From the NCBI GenBank assembly GCA_034231615.1, contig CM067316.1:63883353-63947352 (forward strand): 64,000 nucleotides of DNA. Reading direction: 5' to 3'. Positions 34,801 through 46,229 of this stretch are shown in pieces; position 1 is the stretch's first letter; the number at the start of each line of letters is the position of its first letter. A program made the translations under genes and the position numbers. The notes beneath the pieces are model-generated. The model did no database searches and was not told the DNA's origin. It saw nothing but the letters and a program-made list of their open reading frames with translations. Source of the stretch: Meghimatium bilineatum (Eukaryota; Mollusca; Gastropoda; Stylommatophora; Philomycidae).

Positions 34801-37800
34801 CATTCTATATTTCTATTCTACTGCCCCCACATGTATCTGCTATATCATTCTATATTTCTATTCTACTGCCCCCCACCTGTATCTGCTATATCATTCTATA
34901 TTTCTATTCTACTGCCCCCCACCTGTATCTGCTGTATTATTCTATATTTCTATTCTACTGCCCCCCCCCAACGTGTATCTGCTATATAATTCTATATTTC
35001 TATTCTACTGTTCTACTGCCCCCCCCAACCTGTATCTGCTATATCATTCTATATTTCTATTCTACTGTTCTACTGCCCACCCCCAACCTGTATCTGCTAT
35101 ATCATTCTATATTTCTATTCTACTGTTCTACTGCCCACCCCCACCTGTATCTGCTATATCATTCTATATTTCTATTCTACTGTTCTACTGCCCACCCCCA
35201 CCTGTATCTGCTATATCATTCTATATTTCTATTCTACTGCTCCCCCCACCTGTATCTGCTATATCATTCTATATTTCTATTCTACTGCTCCCCCACCTGT
35301 ATCTGCTATATCATTCTATATTTCTATTCTACTGCTCCCCCACCTGAATCTGCTATATCATTCTATATTTCTATTCTACAGCCCCCCCCCCCACCTGTAT
35401 CTGCTATATCATTCTATATTTCTATTCTACTGCCCCCCCAAACCTGTATCTGCTATATCATTCTATATTTCTATTCTACTGCCCCCCCCCACATGTATCT
35501 GCTATATCATTCTATATTTCTATTCTACTGCCCCCCCCAAACCTGTATCTGCTATATCATTCTATATTTCTATTCTACTGCTCCCCCACCTGTATCTGCT
35601 ATATCATTCTATATTTCTATTCTACTGCTCCCCCCACCTGTATCTGCTATATCATTCTATATTTCTATTCTACAGCCCCCCCCCCCACCTGTATCTGCTA
35701 TATCATTCTATATTTCTATTCTACTGCCCCCCCAAACCTGTATCTGCTATATCATTCTATATTTCTATTCTACTGCCCCCCCCACATGTATCTGCTATAT
35801 CATTCTATATTTCTATTCTACTGCCCCCCCAAACCTGTATCTGCTATATCATTCTATATTTCTATTCTACTGCTCCCCCACCTGTATCTGCTATATCATT
35901 CTATATTTCTATTCTACTGCCCCCCCCACCTGTATCTGCTATATCATTCTATATTTCTATTCTACTGCCCCCCCCCACCTGTATCTGCTATATCATTCTA
36001 TATTTCTATTCGACTGCCCCCCCACCTGTATCTGCTATATCATTCTATATTTCTATTCTACTGCCCCCCCCACCTGTATCTGCTATATCATTCTATATTT
36101 CTATTCTACTGCCCCCCCCCCACCTGTATCTGCTATATCATTCTATATTTCTATTCGACTGCCCCCCACCTGTATCTGCTATATCATTCTATATTTCTAT
36201 TCTACTGCCCCCCACCTGTATCTGCTATATCATTCTATATTTCTATTCTACTGCCCCCCCCACCTGTATCTGCTATATCATTCTATATTTCTATTCTACT
36301 GCCCCCCCCCACCTGTATCTGCTATATCATTCTATATTTCTATTCTACTGCCCCCCCCCACCTGTATCTGCTGTATCATTCTATATTTCTATTCTACTGC
36401 CCCCCCCCACCTGTATCTGCTATATCATTCTATATTTCTATTCTACTGCCCCCCCCCACCTGTATCTGCTATATCATTCTATATTTCTATTCTACTGCCC
36501 CCCCCACCTGTATCTGCTATATCATTCTATATTTCTATTCTACTGCCCCCCCACCTGTATCTGCTATATCATTCTATATTTCTATTCTACTGCCCCCCCC
36601 CCACCTGTATCTGCTATATCGTTCTATATTTCTATTCTACTGCCCCCCCCACCTGTATCTGCTATATCATTCTATATTTCTATTCTACTGCCCCCCCCCA
36701 CCTGTATCTGCTATATCATTCTATATTTCTATTCTACTGCCCCCCCACCTGTATCTGCTATATCATTCTATATTTCTATTCTACTGCCCCCCCCCACCTG
36801 TATCTGCTGTATCATTCTATATTTCTATTCTACTGCCCCCCCCCACCTGTATCTGCTATATCATTCTATATTTCTATTCTACTGCCCCCCCCACCTGTAT
36901 CTGCTATATCATTCTATATTTCTATTCTACTGCCCCCCCCACCTGTATCTGCTATATCATTCTATATTTCTATTCTACTGCCCCCCCCCACCTGTATCTG
37001 CTATATCATTCTATATTTCTATTCTACTGCCCCCCCCCACCTGTATCTGCTATATCATTCTATATTTCTATTCTACTGCCCCCCCCCACCTGTATCTGCT
37101 GTATCATTCTATATTTCTATTCTACTGCCCCCCCCCACCTGTATCTGCTATATCATTCTATATTTCTATTCTACTGCCCCCCCACCTGTATCTGCTATAT
37201 CATTCTATATTTCTATTCTACTGCCCCCCCCCACCTGTATCTGCTGTATCATTCTATATTTCTATTCTACTGCCCCCCCCCCACCTGTATCTGCTATATC
37301 ATTCTATATTTCTATTCTACTGCCCCCCCCCACCTGTATCTGCTATATCATTCTATATTTCTATTCTACTGCCCCCCCCCACCTGTATCTGCTATATCAT
37401 TCTATATTTCTATTCTACTGCCCCCCCCCACCTGTATCTGCTATATCATTCTATATTTCTATTCTACTGCCCCCCCCCCACCTGTATCTGCTATATCATT
37501 CTATATTTCTATTCTACTGCCCCCCACCTGTATCTGCTATATCATTCTATATTTCTATTCTACTGCCCCCCCCCCACCTGTATCTGCTATATCATTCTAT
37601 ATTTCTATTCTACTGCCCCCCACCTGTATCTGCTGTATCATTCTATATTTCTATTCTACTGCCCCCCCACCTGTATCTGCTATATCATTCTATATTTCTA
37701 TTCTACTGCCCCCCCACCTGTATCTGCTGTATCATTCTATATTTCTATTCTACTGCCCCCCCCCACCTGTATCTGCTATATCATTCTATATTTCTATTCT

Positions 37801-40800
37801 ACTGCCCCCCCACCTGTATCTGCTATATCATTCTATATTTCTATTCTACTGCCCCCCACCTGTATCTGCTATATCATTCTATATTTCTATTCTACTGCCC
37901 CCCCCCACCTGTATCTGCTGTATTATTCTATATTTCTATTCTACTGCCCCCCCCCACCTGTATCTGCTATATCATTCTATATTTCTATTCTACTGCCCCC
38001 CCCCACCTGTATCTGCTATATCATTCTATATTTCTATTCTACTGCCCCCCCCCCACCTGTATCTGCTATATCATTCTATATTTCTATTCTACTGCCCCCC
38101 CCCCCACCTGTATCTGCTATATCATTCTATATTTCTATTCTACTGCCCCCCCCCCACCTGTATCTGCTGTATTATTCTATATTTCTATTCTACTGCCCCC
38201 CCCCACCTGTATCTGCTATATCATTCTATATTTCTATTCTACTGCCCCCCCCCCACCTGTATCTGCTATATCATTCTATATTTCTATTCTACTGCCCCCC
38301 CCCACCTGTATCTGCTATATCATTCTATATTTCTATTCTACTGCCCCCCCCCCACCTGTATCTGCTATATCATTCTATATTTCTATTCTACTGCCCCCCA
38401 CCTGTATCTGCTGTATCATTCTATATTTCTATTCTACTGCCCCCCCCCCACCTGTATCTGCTGTATTATTCTATATTTCTATTCTACTGCCCCCCCCAAC
38501 CTGTATCTGCTATATAATTATATATTTCTATTCTACTGTTCTACTGCCCCCCCCCACCTGTATCTGCTATATCATTCTATATTTCTATTCTACTGTTCTA
38601 CTGCCCACCCCCACCTGTATCTGCTATATCATTCTATATTTCTATTCTACTGCTCCCCCCACCTGTATCTGCTATATCATTCTATATTTCTATTCTACTG
38701 CTCCCCCCACCTGTATCTGCTATATCATTCTATATTTCTATTCTACTGCCCCCCACCTGTATCTGCTATATCATTCTATATTTCTATTCTACTGCCCCCC
38801 CCCACCTGTATCTGCTATATCATTCTATATTTCTATTCTACTGCCCCCCCCACCTGTATCTGCTATATCATTCTATATTTCTATTCTACTGCCCCCCCCA
38901 CCTGTATCTGCTATATCATTCTATATTTCTATTCTACTGCCCCCCACCTGTATCTGCTATATCATTCTATATTTCTATTCTACTGCCCCCCCCCACCTGT
39001 ATCTGCTATATCATTCTATATTTCTATTCTACTGCCCCCCCCCACCTGTATCTGCTGTATTATTCTATATTTCTATTCTACTGCCCCCCCCCCACCTGTA
39101 TCTGCTATATCATTCTATATTTCTATTCTACTGCCCCCCACCTGTATCTGCTATATCATTCTATATTTCTATTCTACTGCCCCCCCCACCTGTATCTGCT
39201 ATATCATTCTATATTTCTATTCTACTGCCCCCCCACCTGTATCTGCTATATCATTCTATATTTCTATTCTACTGCCCCCCCCCACCTGTATCTGCTATAT
39301 CATTCTATATTTCTATTCTACTGCCCCCCCCCCACCTGTATCTGCTATATCATTCTATATTTCTATTCTACTGCCCCCCACCTGTATCTGCTATATCATT
39401 CTATATTTCTATTCTACTGCCCCCCCCACCTGTATCTGCTATATCATTCTATATTTCTATTCTACTGCCCCCCACCTGTATCTGCTATATCATTCTATAT
39501 TTCTATTCTACTGCCCCCCCCCACCTGTATCTGCTATATCATTCTATATTTCTATTCTACTGCCCCCCCCCCCCACCTGTATCTGCTGTATTATTCTATA
39601 TTTCTATTCTACTGCCCCCCCCCCACCTGTATCTGCTATATCATTCTATATTTCTATTCTACTGCCCCCCCCACCTGTATCTGCTATATCATTCTATATT
39701 TCTATTCTACTGCCCCCCCCCCACCTCTATCTGCTAAATCATTCTATATTTCTATTCTACAGCCCCCCCCACCTGTATCTGCTATATCATTCTATATTTC
39801 TATTCTACTGCCCCCCCACCTGTATCTGCTATATCATTCTATATTTCTATTCTACTGCCCCCCCCCACCTGTATCTGCTATATCATTCTATATTTCTATT
39901 CTACTGCCCCCCACCTGTATCTGCTATATCATTCTATATTTCTATTCTACTGCCCCCCCCCACCTGTATCTGCTATATCATTCTATATTTCTATTCTACT
40001 GCCCCCCCCCACCTGTATCTGCTATATCATTCTATATTTCTATTCTACTGCTCCCCCCACCTGTATCTGCTATATCATTCTATATTTCTATTCTACTGCC
40101 CCCCCCCACCTGTATCTGCTATATCATTCTATATTTCTATTCTACTGCCCCCCCCACCTGTATCTGCTATATCATTCTATATTTCTATTCTACTGCCCCC
40201 CCCACCTGTATCTGCTATATCATTCTATATTTCTATTCTACTGCCCCCCCCCACCTGTATCTGCTATATCATTCTATATTTCTATTCTACTGCCCCCCCC
40301 CACCTCTATCTGCTAAATCATTCTATATTTCTATTCTACAGCCCCCCCCCCCCCCACCTGTATCTGCTATATCATTCTATATTTCTATTCTACTGCCCCC
40401 CCCCACCTGTATCTGCTATATCATTCTATATTTCTATTCTACTGCCCCCCCACCTGTATCTGCTATATCATTCTATATTTCTATTCTACTGCCCCCCCCA
40501 CATGTATCTGCTATATCATTCTATATTTCTATTCTACTGCCCCCCCCCCACCTTTATCTGCTATATCATTCTATATTTCTATTCTACTGCCCCCCACCTG
40601 TATCTGCTATATCATTCTATATTTCTATTCTACTGCCCCCCCCCACCTGTATCTGCTATATCATTCTATATTTCTATTCTACTGCCCCCCCCCACCTGTA
40701 TCTGCTATATCATTCTATATTTCTATTCTACTGCCCCCCCCACCTGTATCTGCTATATCATTCTATATTTCTATTCTACTGCCCCCCCCCCCACCTGTAT

Positions 40801-40980
40801 CTGCTATAGCATTCTATATTTCTATTCTACAGCCCCCCCCCCAGTATCTGCTATATCATTCTATATTTCTATTCTACTGCCCCCCCCCCCCAGTATCTGC
40901 TATATCATTCCATATTTCTATTCTACTACCCCCCCCCCCACCTGTATCTGCTGTATCATTCTATATTTCTATTCTACTGA
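28820..40980. repeat. ~46-48-bp C-tract satellite, about 255 copies (12.2 kb)
   Basis: Monomer CACCTGTATCTGCTATATCA, TTCTATATTTCTATTCTACT, G and then a run of about 4 to 14 C. Early copies carry CTACCATGTTTCTGC or CGCCGCC variants; others have GAATCTGCTGTATTATTCTG, CTACTGTTCTACTG or CTACAG. Variant copies recur in the same order about 4.35-4.41 kb apart (for example 30557 and 34970), which shows a higher-order duplication. None of the three + strand frames of the monomer has a stop, so open frames of 1266, 1414 and 1883 codons arise; these are not accepted as genes. Confidence 0.97.
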
Positions 40981-41028
40981 CTGTCTCCACAGTGTCTCCT
41001 CTTATCTCTCTGTAGTGCACATCACATG

Positions 41029-41765
41029 CTCTACTGTGATTATGAATACTGCATATATGTGTGTATATCTCGGCAGCACCGTACTGCGACAATTGACGAG
41101 GATGTTGCCCTGCGTATTGCTTGCGGCATTCGGGATCCTTCGTGCCAACGTCTGGATCAGGCGTGGTCTCAGTTTGACCACCAAGTTGGACGTGTACCGC
41201 GCAGTGGTTCTACCAACACTGCTTTATGCTGCATCATTCTGGACTGTCTATGCAAGAAACGCTCGACAGCTTATCTCTTTCCACCTTCAGTGCCTAAGAA
41301 ACCTCATGGGAGTACGTTGGCAGGATCGTGTACCAGATCAGGAAATCATTCAAAAGTCCCGTATGGAAAGCACCAATGCCCTGTTACCTAGGTCCCAATT
41401 CCGCTGGATTGACCACATCGTCCGTATGTCAGACTAGCGCCTTCCAAAGAGATTATTCTATGGGGAGCTGTGCAAAGGTAAACGGAGGGCAGATAAAGCG
41501 CTTCAAGGATCACCTAAAAAAACTCTCTCAAGCACTGCAGCATCGATCCTAGCTCCTGAAGACTACATCCCTTGATCAGTCATCTTGGCACACCCAGATC
41601 ACTGCTGGCATCACTAAATTTGAAAAAAGAAATAACACTTCGGGCAATTTACAAACGACGAAGCACAAATCCGAAAACTCTCCTACTTGGGACCCTCTGC
41701 ACTGCAATATAACTTTCCTTGCACGAATCGGACTTGTTGAGCATCTACGAACTCCCAAACCAAAT
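41029..41765 (+). mobile_element. LINE reverse transcriptase C-terminal region
   Basis: Reads YLGSTVLRQLTRML, then (frame-shifted start region) IRRGLSLTTKLDVYRAVVLP, TLLYAASFWTVYARNARQLI, FHLQCLRNLMGVRWQDRVPD, RSQFRWIDHIVRMSD, then RLPKRLFYGELCKGKRRADK. A later frame gives FEKRNNTSG and TFLARIGLVEHLRTPK. This is the TK..VYRA.VLP.LLY...W..Y......FH..CLR...RWQD..PD...LRW.GH..RM.D order of a widespread invertebrate LINE, ending in its RIGL..HLRTH knuckle. Two or more frameshifts. Confidence 0.82.
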
Positions 41766-41854
41766 TAGACAATCACAAATTGGTTTTTTCCCTACATTTT
41801 GACCACATTTTTATTGTTTTTTCATGCCATACTCATCTTCGCTTGCTAAGGAGG

Positions 41855-42262
41855 AACACCATCCTCATGCTCAGAGCATTACATGAATATACTGCCCTGG
41901 TCACGCTGGAGTCAGAGGAAACGAAAGAGCTGACTTATTGGCAGATAACGCTGCGATTGACGGCACAGTACTGAGAAGAGATAAAGCAGACTTAATTAAA
42001 GCAGTCATAAATTCATTGCAAAATGAAGATGTTGACACAATGAGACTGAAAATGTACACATACAAATAATAACAGAAATGGAAGTGATTAGATGTGAGGG
42101 AAGAAATTGTACCCTTTTTGTAAAGAACCGAAGATCACGCAATCAACACCTGACTGGGACTTTGAGTCTACATACAATCTAATGGCTGCTGAGTTGGAGA
42201 GTGGAGCACTTATGGGAATGTCCCGTGTGCTATGATGCTAGTCTCTAATCAAGCATCCTCTT
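41855..42262 (+). mobile_element. LINE RNase H and zinc-knuckle 3' fragment
   Basis: Reads IYCPGHAGVRGNERADLLAD, NAAIDGTVLRRDKADLIKAV, then RRSRNQHLTGTLSLHTI and VEHLWECPVCYDASL. The GHAG..GNERAD box and H-WECP knuckle identify an RNase H-type LINE end. Related to 8205-8345, 25795-26254 and 52985-53815. Directly follows another LINE fragment. Confidence 0.75.
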
Positions 42263-42430
42263 ATCATGCTATATTTCTATTCTACAGGCTACCTCCCCAC
42301 TGCACATAGGAAACACAAGCTAATTGCTTATAATTCCTGGGGTTCGAAAACAGTTCTACTGACTGTTCCCCAGTATATCAGCGTATCATTCTATATTTCT
42401 ATTCTATTGACTATTCTGCTGTCTGTATTT
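42263..42430 (+). repeat. Two outlying monomers related to the 12-kb satellite
   Basis: CTATATTTCTATTCTACAGG near 42270 and GTATCATTCTATATTTCTAT near 42385 match the satellite core but have no C tract. The second is preceded by CTACTGACTGTTCCCCAGTA, which resembles the CTACTGACTGTCTCCACAGT that ends the satellite at 40975. Confidence 0.75.
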
Positions 42431-42559
42431 CTAAAGCAATCCGTCCATGTGTAGATGTAAAAAGCAGATTTTTCTACTAGAAGGAGGGCATGTTTATGTG
42501 TTAGCACTATGTACTTGGATGGTGCTGACATGTTTTTTGTTGTTCTGTAGTCACCTATC

Positions 42560-43335
42560 ATATCCATGTTGTCTGTTATAGTTCTGGGTATATTGTATTT
42601 GTTCTTGATGTTCCATCAGCTCTTTCTGTGTATTCTGCCATATATCTTTATGTTTCTTATCTGTTTCTATTGCGGCATATTACTGTCTATTACAGCCTGT
42701 TATGGTATAATGCGAACTATTACGGTCTTTTTACGGCCCGGTGCTGCCGTTTTCTAAGTATTACGGTCTATTATGGTCTATTGCAACGTATAATTGCTAG
42801 TGACGGTTTTACCTATAAGCTAAACAAGCTATAGCTTAGAATCCCCACTTTTTTGGGGCCCCAAATTTTTTTTATTACACTATATATTCTTAATCGCTAA
42901 AGGGCCCCATATCTCAAATAGCTTAGGGCCCTATCAAGTCTAAATCCAGCCCTGATAATAGCCTATGTCGGCCTATTACATTCTATTATTACCTATTTTG
43001 ATATATTACGGTATATTACGGCTACTACGTCTTATTAAGTTCTATTAACACCCATTACGGTCTAATACGGCTTATTACAGCCTAGTATATTACGGCCCAT
43101 TACTGTTTATTATGGTATAATACGGTATATTACAGTCAATTGCTGCCTATTACCGCACTATTTCAAAATATTACGGCCAACTATGTTGACTTGCGACCTA
43201 TTACGCTCTATTACGGTGTATTGCGATCTTTTACGGTCTATTACTACCTATTACGGTAACTATTTTCGACTATTACAGGAGAGTACGGCTATTATGGCCT
43301 ATTGCGCTGTATTACGGCATATTACTGCCCTTTTA
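42560..43335. repeat. Degenerate ~10-bp TATTACGGTC repeat, interrupted by a hAT-like end
   Basis: Dozens of diverged TATTACGG(T/C)CTATTAC units from about 42690 to 42800 and 42960 to 43330. The unrelated stretch 42835-42957 splits them. Confidence 0.75.
42835..42957 (-). mobile_element. hAT-like DNA transposon terminal fragment
   Basis: On the - strand it begins CAGGGCTGGATTTAGACTTG and ATAGGGCCCTAAGC. CAGGGCCGG(A/C)TTTA with nearby GGGCCC blocks is the terminal inverted repeat style of many hAT elements. No transposase and no second end found. Confidence 0.45.
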
Positions 43336-43435
43336 TCAGACAAGTGAGGAAATAAATTTTGCCTTTTCATCACACAAGTGAAAAAATAAATTTTGCCTTT
43401 TGATCACACAAGTGAGGAAATATGGACAGCCCCTT
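43330..43435. repeat. ~37-bp tandem repeat, 3 copies
   Basis: Repeats of ATCACACAAGTGAGGAAATA followed by AATTTTGCCTTTT. Confidence 0.88.
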
Positions 43436-43506
43436 TCTAATAAAACAAACAAGTCAAAAACATAATTGATTTGGTCTAATCTTAAAATAGAATATTATTT
43501 TACCAT

Positions 43507-43800
43507 TCAGTAACCAAATACATGTACCGGTATTATGTACTCAAATACTTGTACTGGCATTATGTACTCAAATACTTGTACTGGCATTATGTACTCAAAT
43601 ACTTGTACTGGCATTATGTACTCAAATACTTGTACTGGCATTATGTACTCAAATACATGTACCGGTATTATGTACTCAATTAGGCCTATATGTACCGGTA
43701 TTAGTCCCTATGTACTCAAATATTTGTACCGGTATTACGTACTGAAATACTTGTACCGGTATTAGGCACTATGTACTCAAATACATGTATCGGTATTAGG
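43507..43800. repeat. 27-bp tandem repeat, about 10 copies
   Basis: Unit ATGTACTCAAATACTTGTAC plus TGGCATT; GTACCGGTATT variants flank the uniform centre. Confidence 0.93.
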
Positions 43801-43841
43801 TCCTATTAACAACACAAGAGACAGAGATTTGTGAAAAAGCA

Positions 43842-43882
43842 TGATCGCCTACGCCACTCGGCATGACGATTGATTGATTGAA
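43842..43882 (+). mobile_element. LINE 3'-terminal stub with GATT tail
   Basis: GATCGCCTACGCCACTCGGC then ATGACGATTGATTGATTGA. This is the same 3' terminus as 45957-45998 (GACCGCCTACGCCACCCGGC). Confidence 0.5.
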
Positions 43883-45140
43883 TACAGACATCCAGAGTTC
43901 ACAGAATGATTGACTTATTTTCACACAGTGTGTCTAATAGGAGAAACAATACAAATCGAAACAGTTAGATTTAGTAAATAGTTTTACTTTCAACAAACAA
44001 AAAATATGTAGAAGATAGAATAAATATTTCTTTGTATACATTGTCCTGCATGAAGAATGCAGATTTAGGAGGATTAAGCATGACTTGCAAGATATCAGAG
44101 GCAATATGACCAATCAATGAAGCTGCGGTTAAGGCAGGGTTAATAGTCAATTTAAATGTTTTACCATGGGCGATCTAGGACATGAGGAGATGAACTTTTA
44201 TCTAACATCTACATCTAAGAATTAAATTTAAATCATGTTAACGACGACAAAATAAATATAACACAAACATGGGGCTTACTTTTACTGAGAACGATGTGAG
44301 TGATAGGGTGGATGACCTTAGCATAAAGGATGTTGTATGAGTCTGCATAGGTGATCATGATGTGAAGATAAAATAATCCCTTTAGCTGTGAGCAAGTAAC
44401 TCTGGACAGCCAACGGTCTTTCTGACAAAAACACAGCGTCTTCTCAATTGTGAAACTGAGACGACACCCTGACTCATATAAGGTCTCAAAAGTATAGTTG
44501 TGTAATGAAGGTTTATGGGTGCATGTTTAGTCCGCGAAGGAAGTCAAGCATTCCAGTGCAGCAGTATCTCAGGATTACCATATCCTGACAGGAGCACAGC
44601 GCACACTTCTGGGCCAACTAAACTCATCATTTCATCAGATTTGTTGACATATTAACATTGATGTAATCTAGAAGTCTGCCACAAAAAGGATAAATGTGCA
44701 ATGTCCACTGCCAGGCACCTCTTCGTCAGCCGTGGGAATGATAGAAGATAAAAGTCAGAAAGTGAAACAAGATGTGACAATGATGATGTCTCCACAGGTG
44801 ACAGATTGTCAGCATATCCTTAGTCACCTCCTCTTACATGCATGGAAAGAAGACCGTTACACTTTTAATTGCACCAAGTCAATGCCCTGTTGCGGCAAGT
44901 GTTGGGTAATCATAAAATTAGTAGCGTATCCTATTCAGGACGTAACCATCAACCCATAATTTTCAGGCTGTAATGATTTTCTAGGCAATATAAATACGTT
45001 CAGTAGTTTGCCATTGCTGTCTTGAACGGTCCAAATACACAATTATCTGTGGAGGGGAACAAACGTGGTACCTTGGACGTCACAGATGACCTCTGTACCA
45101 CTCCGCCACAGAGCCGGACTGGTTCTTCTCAGTTGTGATC
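43883..45140. other. Low-repeat region, nothing recognised
   Basis: About 1.25 kb without tandem repeats or transposon motifs. An 88-codon frame (44696-44959) with four cysteines and histidines near its end has no recognised family and no clear splice sites. This is the longest apparently single-copy stretch outside the two genes. Confidence 0.35.
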
Positions 45141-45144
45141 ATAG

Positions 45145-45362
45145 GTCTCCACAATCCTCCACTGCTAATATTGCTCCACAATCCTCCACTGCTAATATTG
45201 CTCCACAATCCTCAACTGCTAATATTGCTCCACAATCCTCCACTGCTAATATTGCTCCACAATCCTCCACTGCTAATATTGCTCCACAATCCTCCACTGC
45301 TAATATTGCTCCACAATCCTCCACTGCTAATATTGCTCCACAATCCTCCACCGATAATATTG
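45145..45362. repeat. 27-bp tandem repeat, about 8 copies
   Basis: Unit CAATCCTCCACTGCTAATAT followed by TGCTCCA. Open on both strands because 27 is a multiple of three. Confidence 0.95.
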
Positions 45363-45589
45363 GCTAGTATACAATATAAACTGATGAACGTCTTGTATAT
45401 CAACAGATTGCCAGAAATCTTCTCTCAATGTCTCCTCTCTCTCGGCACATCCAGCAGTTTGACATCTCTTACAACTTCTCTCAATGTCCCCAAACAATGA
45501 TGACTGATGCTTCTGAAATCTTTCTTACAAGGGCTTAGAATACCAAGAGTATACAATGTATACTTCATTGTATAACACGATAACAAGTC

Positions 45590-45656
45590 TCTCTCTCTCT
45601 CTATATATATATATATAAATATATATAGAATTTATATTATATTATATTATATTATT
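45590..45656. repeat. CT/TA microsatellite run
   Basis: CTCTCTCTCT, then TATATATATA and TTATATTATA repeats up to the start of the LINE fragment. Confidence 0.9.
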
Positions 45657-45998
45657 CTACAGAAGAATGCTGAGAATACCATGGACTGCCAGAAAAACTA
45701 ATGTAGATGTGTTAAAAGAGTTAAATGCGAAACGGACCTTAATCAACAATATAAGAAAAAGGCAATCTTCTTTTTTTGGCCACTTCATGAGACAGGCAGG
45801 TTTAGAGAACATAATCACAACAGGCAAGATTGAAGGCACCAGAGACAGAGGGCGACAACGTGAGAAAATATTAGACAGTTTGACAACCTGGCACGGCAAA
45901 GAAACAACAACGACTTTGATACATAATACTGTGGACAGAGAGCTGTGGAGAGCCATGACCGCCTACGCCACCCGGCATGGCACCTGATGATGATGATG
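45657..45998 (+). mobile_element. LINE C-terminal fragment with intact end and GAT tail
   Basis: Open from the 5' break: YRRMLRIPWTARKTNVDVLK, RKRQSSFFGHFMRQAGLENI, ITTGKIEGTRDRGRQREKIL, ending WRAMTAYATRHGT, stop at 45985-45987 and GATGATGATGAT. RMLRIPWT..TN..VL...FFGH.MR...GK.EG.R.RGRQR is the tail of a common animal LINE. No disruption in this part, so fairly recent. Confidence 0.8.
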
Positions 45999-46014
45999 AT
46001 ATATATATATATAT

Positions 46015-46140
46015 ATACTCTATCCCTCTTAATGGAGCAGTTGAGACTTCCCAAAAGTACCATTCATAGCACGTAACTCCATATGTCAAGCAATAATCCC
46101 AAAAATCTTTTAAAATTGCACTTTTAAAAATAGACACAAG
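46015..46140 (-). mobile_element. tRNA-SINE body copy
   Basis: CTATCCCTCTTAATGGAGCA, AAAGTACCATTCATAGCACG and TAACTCCATATGTCAAGCAA parallel the 12045-12282 copy. Head missing. Confidence 0.55.
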
Positions 46141-46229
46141 GGTCCATTATTGAACCAGTTTTCTCTTGATTACAGGACAATTGGTTTAACCAAAATGATA
46201 CGAAATTTCCTTTAAAAACTTTCTTCCTG

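Noticed and set aside
30560..41437. Three giant open frames of 1266, 1414 and 1883 codons
   Set aside because: They are translations of the C-tract satellite, overlap each other in different frames, switch repeat register at each C-tract change, and the last runs on into a LINE fragment. No start context, splice evidence or domain.
44696..44959. 87-codon frame with Cys/His residues near its end as a zinc-finger exon
   Set aside because: Cysteine spacing fits no known finger and there are no convincing flanking splice sites.
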